From Caccovivens sp964594865 (GTDB taxonomy: Bacteria; Bacillota; Clostridia; Christensenellales; UBA1242), in contig CAZQMZ010000003.1 of the NCBI GenBank assembly GCA_964594865.1, positions 27,244-91,243 on the forward strand: 64,000 nucleotides of DNA, written 5' to 3'. Of this stretch, positions 58,585-64,000 are shown in pieces; within the stretch, counting starts at the first letter, position 1; each line of letters opens with the position of its first letter. The translations under genes and the position numbers were made by a program. Under the pieces are notes generated by a model. The model was not told where the DNA came from. It ran no database searches and saw only the letters and a list, made by a program, of their open reading frames with translations.

Positions 58585-60819
58585 ATGAAGAAAATTGTCA
58601 AAATTTGTCTGATTTCGGTTTTGCTTTTGGGAACATTTGCAGTGGTCTTTTGCGGGACATACATCGGCATAAACTATCTCAAATTCCAATCTATACCCCT
58701 GAATGTCGAAGCGCTGACAAGCCCGTCACTTTCGATTGATATCTATTCCCTTGAAAACAAACCTTTGGAAGACGACAACCAATTTAACAGTGATTTTTGC
58801 GCGATTGAAACGCTGAATGAACAAACAAAAAACGCCTTCATTTCGATTGAAGACAAGCAGTTTTATAACCATAAAGGATTGAACTATAAGCGAATGGCTG
58901 GCGCGATGCTTCACAACATCAAAAGCGGAAAATTGAAAGAAGGTGCGTCAACAATCAGTCAGCAACTTATTAAAAACACGCATTTGAGTGGCGAAAAAAC
59001 ATTTGAGCGCAAACTTAAAGAAATGGCACTCACAAAAAAATTGGAGAAGGGTTTTTCCAAGGAAGAGATATTAGAAAGTTATTTAAACATAATCTTTTTC
59101 GGAAATAATTGCTATGGAATTGAAGAAGCCAGCAACTATTATTTCAACAAAAATGCCAGCGATTTGACATTGAGCGAAAGTTGCACCCTTGCGGGAATGA
59201 TAAAGTCGCCGACTAAATATTCCCCACTGACGCATTACGACGATTGCCTTGCACGACGAAATTTGGTTTTGAGCGAAATGGAAAAGGACGGCTATATCTC
59301 GGTTGACGAAAAAATTCAGACACAAAACCAACCGATTTCGCTTGACATACATCAAAAAAGTGCGAACAAACTTAATTCATATTCACAAAGTGCCATTGAT
59401 GAAGCGTCGAAAATTTTGAATATGACCCCCAAACAACTTGCCATAGGTGGTTATCACATCCACACATATCAAGACGAAGAGAAACAAAAAGCACTAGAAA
59501 ATTCTCTATCCGCGCAAAAAATTGATGGCGTTGACTGCGCAGGAATTGTGATTGACGCAAACACTTACGGCGTTTCGGCATTTCAAGGTTCAAGCAATTT
59601 CAAAGTGCTTGACTGTCGCAGACAACCTGCCTCGTGCATAAAGCCCCTGCTTGTCTATGCACCCGCATTAAACGAAGGTGTCATCAGCCCAGACACACAG
59701 ATTTTGGACGAAAAAATCACGATTGGCGGATACAGCCCATCGAATGTCAACAAAAAATATGGTGGATATATGTCCGTGACTGACGCTGTGAAAAACTCTG
59801 TCAACATTCCAGCCATCAAAGTGCTTTCATACATCGGCATAGACACAGGCAAACAGTATGCCGAAAAACTTGGAATCACTTTTGACGAAAAGGACGACAG
59901 TTACGCCATCGCTCTTGGCGGAATGACCTATGGCGTCAACTTGAAAGACCTCGCTTCCGCCTACACCGTCTTTCCAAACGGCGGACAATTCGCCAAGTCC
60001 GCTTTTGTGCAATATATCACCGACGCCAACAACAAACTCGTCTATGTTCACAAACCGACGCCACGCATGGTGTTTCGCGAAGATTCGGCGTATCTGATGA
60101 CCGACATCCTGCAAGAAACAGCAAACTCTGGCACATCGCGCAAACTTTCCAGCGTCACAAACACAGAAGTCGCGTCAAAAACAGGCACGGTTGGCAATGC
60201 CAAAGGCAACACCGACGCATATAACATTTCCTATACTCCAAGCGAAGTTATCGGCGTTTGGTTTGGCAGTTTAAGCAACGAATATGTCAAAGTTGCCGGC
60301 GGAAATCAGCCCACCGAAGTGGCGCGAAAATACATCCAATCGCAAAAATATGACAAAAACAAATTTGAGATGCCTTCATCGGTTGCCGAAGCGAAAGTGG
60401 ACACGCTGGAACTTGAAGAGAACCACCGACTTGTGCTTGCCAGCCCTTATGCCCCAGAGCGCTACACCAAAACTTGCCTGTTTTCCCGCTTCAACATACC
60501 AACTGATATCTCGCAGAACTTCACCGAAAGTCCAGAAATCAATGCCGACGCACGCGTGGAAGACAATCAAATTGTTCTGACTTTGAACGCGCAAAAGCAT
60601 TTGGAATATCAAATATATAAAGACGGCATCCCATATCAAACGCTGAAAAACAAGTCCGGCGAAGTGAAATTGCGAATAAACTTCCCCGAAAATGAAACAA
60701 CTCTGACGCTTGAAGCAAACTATGACGGCGATTTTTCAACCACCCCTGCCACCAAGACTTTCAATTTGAAACACACCGCAAAAACTCAGCAAAAGCCAAA
60801 ACAAAAGTGGTATATTTAA
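58585..60819 (+). CDS. class A penicillin-binding protein (bifunctional)
   Basis: A 744-residue PBP1-type enzyme. One membrane helix (about residues 6-30) precedes the GT51 glycosyltransferase domain with SIEDKQFYNHKGLNYKRMAGA near 80, KEGASTISQQLIKN near 115 and LESYLNIIFFGNNCYG near 160. The transpeptidase domain has the serine site SCIK in RQPASCIKPLLVY near 352, SVN in VKNSVNIPAIK near 397 and KTGT in ASKTGTVGNAK near 533. It polymerises and crosslinks peptidoglycan outside the membrane. The C-terminal 100 residues form a beta-rich extension. No ribosome site; leaderless start. Confidence 0.95.
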   Translation: MKKIVKICLISVLLLGTFAVVFCGTYIGINYLKFQSIPLNVEALTSPSLSIDIYSLENKPLEDDNQFNSDFCAIETLNEQTKNAFISIEDKQFYNHKGLNYKRMAGAMLHNIKSGKLKEGASTISQQLIKNTHLSGEKTFERKLKEMALTKKLEKGFSKEEILESYLNIIFFGNNCYGIEEASNYYFNKNASDLTLSESCTLAGMIKSPTKYSPLTHYDDCLARRNLVLSEMEKDGYISVDEKIQTQNQPISLDIHQKSANKLNSYSQSAIDEASKILNMTPKQLAIGGYHIHTYQDEEKQKALENSLSAQKIDGVDCAGIVIDANTYGVSAFQGSSNFKVLDCRRQPASCIKPLLVYAPALNEGVISPDTQILDEKITIGGYSPSNVNKKYGGYMSVTDAVKNSVNIPAIKVLSYIGIDTGKQYAEKLGITFDEKDDSYAIALGGMTYGVNLKDLASAYTVFPNGGQFAKSAFVQYITDANNKLVYVHKPTPRMVFREDSAYLMTDILQETANSGTSRKLSSVTNTEVASKTGTVGNAKGNTDAYNISYTPSEVIGVWFGSLSNEYVKVAGGNQPTEVARKYIQSQKYDKNKFEMPSSVAEAKVDTLELEENHRLVLASPYAPERYTKTCLFSRFNIPTDISQNFTESPEINADARVEDNQIVLTLNAQKHLEYQIYKDGIPYQTLKNKSGEVKLRINFPENETTLTLEANYDGDFSTTPATKTFNLKHTAKTQQKPKQKWYI

Positions 60820-60825
60820 CAAAAA

Positions 60826-60852
60826 AAACGTATCAAAAAGATACGCTTTTTC
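60826..60852. terminator. bidirectional terminator
   Basis: CGTATC and GATACG arms around AAAAA, flanked by an A-run and a T-run, between the PBP gene and the convergent 31-residue gene. Confidence 0.8.
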
Positions 60853-60860
60853 TTGTTTTT

Positions 60861-60956
60861 TTATTTTTTTGTTGCCTTTTTCTTTTTAATTCCAATCACT
60901 TGGTCAAGTTGTTCAAATTCAAAATCAAGCCAATCAAGATATTCTTGTTTTGTCAT
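60861..60956 (-). CDS. 31-residue small protein
   Basis: A short frame with a strong GGAGGG ribosome site. It begins MTKQEYLDWLDFEFEQLDQV and ends in a Lys-rich tail, so it is an acidic amphipathic helix with a basic end. It starts 15 bases after the stop of the DUF4116-type gene and so lies in the same operon. No known family. The very good ribosome site and the operon position are the evidence that it is real. Confidence 0.55.
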   Translation of the reverse strand: MTKQEYLDWLDFEFEQLDQVIGIKKKKATKK

Positions 60957-60970
60957 AACACCCTCCAATC

Positions 60971-61966
60971 TTATAAACTTCCAAATTTTTCTTCCAAAGC
61001 ATTTTCATATTTACTTTTGGAATTGATGACTGCTTTCTCTTGTGCAATTTTTTCGGTCACCATCGTCATCATTTCATTTGCATAATCTTCATCCGCTTTT
61101 GTGACATTGCCTTTCACTCTGTCCGCCAATGATTGTTTCACTGCATAATTAAAATTTTTAAGCACTTCTTTATTTTCTTCTTTAAAATAAGACACTGGAA
61201 GTTCTTTGTATATCCGTGGATTTTCATATATTTTTTGTGCCATTACATCAACAAGTTCTTTGTTTAACAATTCTTTTTCTTTCAGACCTTTCAAATAAGA
61301 AATAGCATTTGAAAGTTCTATATCATATCTACTATATCTGATAGCCTGCGAAATGATATTTTTATCCTTTTTTAATTCTTCGGAAATAAGACGAGATTCA
61401 AACACTGAAAAATTTTCTTTAATCGCTTCTAATACAAGTTTTTTGTTATTTTTAAATTCGGAGCAATTCTTTAAAATATCTTCCGGAGAATATTTAGATT
61501 CCTTAAATCGTTCGCTCCTTATAGCCGCCAAAATAACATCATCATCCTTTAATTTTTCAGGAACATATTTAAGCACATACCCATTGTTCCTAACAGCCTC
61601 TAATGCTATATCTTTATCATCTCTTATTATTTCAGGAAGATCTGCAAACCAATCACCACTTCCTAGTCCAAACTGATTTCCTCTAATATATGACAAGAAA
61701 GTTTCTTTAGCAACTCCAAAGACTTCTTTGTCTTTCTTCAATTCTTCAGAAACATATTCAATCGCCCAAAGATTTTGCATAACAGCTTCCAAAACGAACT
61801 TTTTGTCTTTTTTCAGTTCTTCAGAAACATATTCAATCGCCCGAGCATTTTCCCTAACAGCTGCCAAATTAACTTCTCTATCTTTCCTAAACTTTTTTGG
61901 CAAAGAGCCTAGACTTACTCCTTTCCAGATTTTTTTCATTGCACCTTTTTTTGTAAAAACAATCAT
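60971..61966 (-). CDS. DUF4116-type helical repeat protein
   Basis: A 331-residue protein built of helical repeats of about 25 residues, of the type NARAIEYVSEELKKDKKFVLEAV, like the DUF4116 repeats found in scattered bacteria, protists and large viruses. Two neighbouring repeats (about residues 46-95) are almost identical, also in DNA. The repeat region covers about 25-220; the rest is helical and ends with a charged stretch. No signal peptide or membrane helix. GAGAGGTG ribosome site at the ATG (61966). Its promoter has a G8 tract in the spacer. Its AT-rich third codon positions look somewhat different from neighbouring genes, which may point to transfer. Confidence 0.72.
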   Translation of the reverse strand: MIVFTKKGAMKKIWKGVSLGSLPKKFRKDREVNLAAVRENARAIEYVSEELKKDKKFVLEAVMQNLWAIEYVSEELKKDKEVFGVAKETFLSYIRGNQFGLGSGDWFADLPEIIRDDKDIALEAVRNNGYVLKYVPEKLKDDDVILAAIRSERFKESKYSPEDILKNCSEFKNNKKLVLEAIKENFSVFESRLISEELKKDKNIISQAIRYSRYDIELSNAISYLKGLKEKELLNKELVDVMAQKIYENPRIYKELPVSYFKEENKEVLKNFNYAVKQSLADRVKGNVTKADEDYANEMMTMVTEKIAQEKAVINSKSKYENALEEKFGSL

Positions 61967-61987
61967 AAATCACCTCTCTTACTGTGG

Positions 61988-62015
61988 AGTATAACACATT
62001 CCCCCCCCGTGTCAA
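61988..62015 (-). promoter_or_regulatory. promoter with G8 tract in the spacer (candidate phase-variable)
   Basis: On the minus strand: -35 TTGACA (62010-62015), 16-base spacer made of C, eight G (62001-62008) and AATGTGT, then -10 TATACT (61988-61993). Adding one G would give the best spacing of 17. Confidence 0.75.
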
Positions 62016-62022
62016 GTTTTTT

Positions 62023-62050
62023 TAAAAAAAAATCAAGTTTTTGAACTTGA
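62023..62050 (-). terminator. terminator after the double cytidylate kinase gene
   Basis: CAAGTT (62034-62039) and AACTTG (62044-62049) arms. On the minus strand the hairpin is followed by a T-run (the A-run at 62023-62032). Confidence 0.7.
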
Positions 62051-62089
62051 CTTGTTTTTTTTGTTTATTTTGACTTTTTTGTCACTGAT

Positions 62090-63436
62090 TTATTTCTTTT
62101 TGCTGTTGATCACCTTCAAACAAAACTCCACACTTTGTTCAAGTGTTTGGTTGGTGGTGTCAAGAATTATGCTGTCCGGCATTTGTTTGATTGCGCCGTG
62201 CTCTCGATGTATGTCGGCATGGTCGCGCTCTTGCAATTCTTTCAGCACACTTTCAAAACTGACATCGTTACCAAGCGCCTTTTGCTGTTCAAACCGCCTT
62301 TGCGCCCGAACTTTTTCGTCAGCCGTGCATAAAAATTTGAAGTCGGCATTTGGAAGAACAAAACTTCCAATATCTCGCCCTTCCATGACAAGATTGTTGT
62401 CTTTTGCAAATTCACGTTGAATACGCAACACCTTTTCTCGTATGCATGGATATGGCGAAATTTTTGCAGCAAGCTCGCTGATGTGTTCTGTTCGCAAATT
62501 CTTTGTGTGATCAATGCCATTCACATAAATATGTTGCAAGCCAGCGATGAACTTTATGTCAATATTCACTTGTTTGGCAAATTTTTCGATATATTTTTCG
62601 TTGATCTTGTTTTCGTCAAGTCCAAAATAGTCAAACGCACACGCAAATCCGCGATAAACCGCGCCTGTGTCAAAAACTGCAAAGCCCAATCTATGCGCCA
62701 ACTCTTTGGCAATCGTGCTTTTTCCACTGCAAACATATCCATCAATAGCGATGTTCACACTCTTTCTTCCCTTCTGCAATCTTTCGTCAATAACTTTTAT
62801 GCAAAAATTGCAGGTTTCTTCAAAATCCATTTCGGTGTTATCCACAATCACACTTTCTTCTGTCGGTCGAAGTGGTGCAATGGCACGTGTGCTGTCGCGT
62901 TCATCTCTTTCTCTCAGATCGGCAAGCACATCTTGGAGTTTGGCATTTTTGTCAATCTTTTTCAAATCTAACAGTCGCCTTTTTGCACGAACCTTTTCGT
63001 CCGCTGTCAAGAAAATCTTGACGTCAGCATTTGGCATGACCACCGTGCCGATATCTCGCCCTTCCATGACACAATCAAAATTTTGAGCAAAATCTTTGGC
63101 AATCTGCAAATATTTTTCTCGTACCGACGGAAATACGGAAATTTTGGAGGCAAGTTGACTGACCTGTTCAGTTCGCAAAAGCGGTGTCAAATCTTTGCCG
63201 TTGAATATGGTGTGTTGGCCGTCGTCCTTAAATTTAACTTCAATTTTGGCATTTTTGATAAATTCTTCCAAGACCTTTTCGTTCAATTCTTCTCCTTGTT
63301 CTTGCAAATATCCACAAGCAATCGCACGAAAAATTGCACCCGTGTCAAGAATTTTGAAACCCAATCTATTGGCAAGCTCTTTCGCCAAAGAGGACTTGCC
63401 ACTGCCCATAAATCCATCAATAGCAATGTTTACCAT
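62090..63436 (-). CDS. tandem double cytidylate kinase
   Basis: A 448-residue protein made of two complete cytidylate kinase domains, each normally a protein of about 225 residues. Domain 1 (1-222) has GFMGSGKSS at 8-16, DTGAIFR at 31-37, EGRDIGTVVMPNA at 125-137 and VRAKRRLLDL near 149. Domain 2 (226-448) has GYVCSGKST at 233-241, DTGAVYR at 256-262, EGRDIGSFVLPNA at 352-364 and VRAQRRFEQQ near 376. Both keep P-loop, CMP-binding and lid motifs, so both may phosphorylate CMP/dCMP. The start at MVNIAIDG follows a GAGGTGAGG site. Confidence 0.9.
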   Translation of the reverse strand: MVNIAIDGFMGSGKSSLAKELANRLGFKILDTGAIFRAIACGYLQEQGEELNEKVLEEFIKNAKIEVKFKDDGQHTIFNGKDLTPLLRTEQVSQLASKISVFPSVREKYLQIAKDFAQNFDCVMEGRDIGTVVMPNADVKIFLTADEKVRAKRRLLDLKKIDKNAKLQDVLADLRERDERDSTRAIAPLRPTEESVIVDNTEMDFEETCNFCIKVIDERLQKGRKSVNIAIDGYVCSGKSTIAKELAHRLGFAVFDTGAVYRGFACAFDYFGLDENKINEKYIEKFAKQVNIDIKFIAGLQHIYVNGIDHTKNLRTEHISELAAKISPYPCIREKVLRIQREFAKDNNLVMEGRDIGSFVLPNADFKFLCTADEKVRAQRRFEQQKALGNDVSFESVLKELQERDHADIHREHGAIKQMPDSIILDTTNQTLEQSVEFCLKVINSKKK

Positions 63437-63586
63437 ATCCTCACCTCTCAAATCAATTTTACACCAATCTTCCATTTCATACCAAACAATTTTAAAAAAA
63501 AATTAAAATGCATATAAACAAAAAAGTGATTTTTCATTGCCAACAAAAAGTTTTTTTTTGAAGATTGAAAAAATTTGCAAAAATTC

Positions 63587-63615
63587 TTGACTTTTTTTGA
63601 TAAATATAATAAAAT
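63587..63615 (+). promoter_or_regulatory. promoter of tRNA-Pro/tRNA-Met
   Basis: -35 TTGACT (63587-63592), 17-base spacer, -10 TAAAAT (63610-63615), about 20 bases before the first tRNA. Confidence 0.7.
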
Positions 63616-63634
63616 GTTTCAGCAAAGTGCTTTT

Positions 63635-63710
63635 CGGGGTGTGGCTCAGTTGGTAGAGCGCGCGGTTTGGGACCGTGAGGTCGGGGGTTCGAGACCCTCC
63701 ACCCCGACCA
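63635..63710 (+). tRNA. tRNA-Pro (anticodon TGG)
   Basis: Acceptor arms CGGGGTG and CACCCCG, anticodon stem CGCGG/CCGTG with loop TTTGGGA (anticodon TGG), T-arm with GTTCGAGAC, discriminator A and encoded CCA. Confidence 0.97.
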
Positions 63711-63743
63711 GCAAACATTCGTGTTTGCGTCAAAACAACAATT

Positions 63744-63820
63744 GGGCCTTTAGCTCAGTTGGTTAGAGCAACCGGCTCATAACCGGTTTGTCCGCGGTTC
63801 GAGTCCGTGAAGGCCCACCA
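63744..63820 (+). tRNA. tRNA-Met (anticodon CAT)
   Basis: Acceptor arms GGGCCTT and AAGGCCC, anticodon stem CCGG/CCGG with loop CTCATAA, encoded CCA. The acceptor is fully paired, so it is not the initiator. A tRNA-Ile with a modified CAT anticodon is less likely but not excluded. Confidence 0.92.
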
Positions 63821-63897
63821 TATTTCAAAAATTTGCACCAATTTTTGTAAAAAAGTGATGATTTTGCTTAAATTTTAGATTTTTTTTGTGATATCAT

Positions 63898-63927
63898 TTG
63901 CAAATTTTGGTGAAATTATGGTAAAAT
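63898..63927 (+). promoter_or_regulatory. promoter of tRNA-Asp
   Basis: -35 TTGCAA (63898-63903), 18-base spacer, -10 TAAAAT (63922-63927), about 30 bases before the tRNA. Confidence 0.6.
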
Positions 63928-63956
63928 TTTGATGTTTTGAAAAGAAAAGGCGACTT

Positions 63957-64000
63957 GGCTCGGTAGTTCAGTTGGTTAGAACGCCAGCCTGTCACGCTGG
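63957..64000 (+). tRNA. tRNA-Asp (anticodon GTC), partial
   Basis: The 5' half is present: acceptor GGCTCGG, D-arm, anticodon stem CCAGC/GCTGG with loop CTGTCAC. The rest lies beyond the window end. Confidence 0.93.

Noticed and set aside
1..64000. CRISPR array, prophage, integrative element or defence island
   Set aside because: No regular spacer-repeat array, integrase, transposase, restriction or phage gene was seen; gene content is core-like throughout.

Overview
This 64 kb window is a low-GC, gene-dense bacterial chromosome segment, most likely from an uncultured spore-forming or formerly spore-forming Firmicute of the class Clostridia. The reasons are a sigma-K factor with a pro-sequence, a SpoIVFB-like membrane protease, a YlbJ-like membrane protein, a DAP-type MurE, a T-box leader on pheST, a Gram-positive style pta-ackA-rpmF-plsX-rnc-smc-ftsY order and a miaB-mutS-mutL-miaA cluster. 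No phage, transposase, CRISPR array or resistance island is visible. Most genes lie on the minus strand.

Layout. 1-5.2 kb (minus): thiI start, cysteine desulfurase, pheT, pheS and its T-box leader. 5.2-7.6 kb (plus): an RluA-type pseudouridine synthase and a Rho-like protein that has lost its ATPase motifs. 7.7-11.5 kb: a large lipoprotein (minus), then lgt, a membrane protein and a DivIVA-like protein (plus). 11.5-15.9 kb: a metal-efflux type permease (minus) divergent from a MarR regulator, a MacB-type ABC transporter and an AlkD-like protein. 15.9-16.14 kb is a non-coding stretch of phased T-tracts. 16.1-22.2 kb (minus): ftsW, murD, mraY, murE, ddl (no murF). 22.3-26.3 kb (minus): an unknown protein, rnpB, a DisA-domain protein, sigK. 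26.4-36.2 kb (minus): a short-chain dehydrogenase, ftsY, smc, rnc, plsX, rpmF, ackA, pta. 36.3-41.8 kb: a ylbJ-like gene, a HIT-RNase H fusion, degV, a glycosyltransferase, tRNA-Ser and a HAD phosphatase. 41.9-50.4 kb: mnmA, a zinc-ribbon/TM2 protein, an adenylate cyclase, a helical protein, a SpoIVFB-like protease with a 47-residue coupled partner, scpB, scpA, a D-Ala-D-Ala carboxypeptidase and a membrane protein. 50.6-58.5 kb (minus): a PLP enzyme, miaA, mutL, mutS, miaB. 58.6-64 kb: a class A PBP, a DUF4116-type repeat protein with a 31-residue companion, a double cytidylate kinase and three tRNA genes (Pro, Met, Asp; the last runs off the end).

Features that stand out. (1) A dispersed family of about 50-bp hairpin-forming repeats, six copies, one of them inside the signal-peptide coding region of the carboxypeptidase gene. 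(2) Many genes whose -10 box sits 6 to 8 bases before the start codon with no Shine-Dalgarno sequence, so leaderless transcription looks common in this organism. (3) A G8 tract inside the -35/-10 spacer of the DUF4116 gene, the classic layout of a phase-variable promoter. (4) A Rho-like pseudo-ATPase behind duplicated promoters. (5) Two unusual fusions, HIT plus RNase HI and Cmk plus Cmk. (6) A phased T-tract array predicted to be strongly curved.

The genes cover ordinary core functions: peptidoglycan synthesis, chromosome condensation (SMC-ScpAB), mismatch repair, tRNA modification and charging, acetate metabolism, and late sporulation. Function calls come from reading translated sequences and remembered family motifs; no database search was run.
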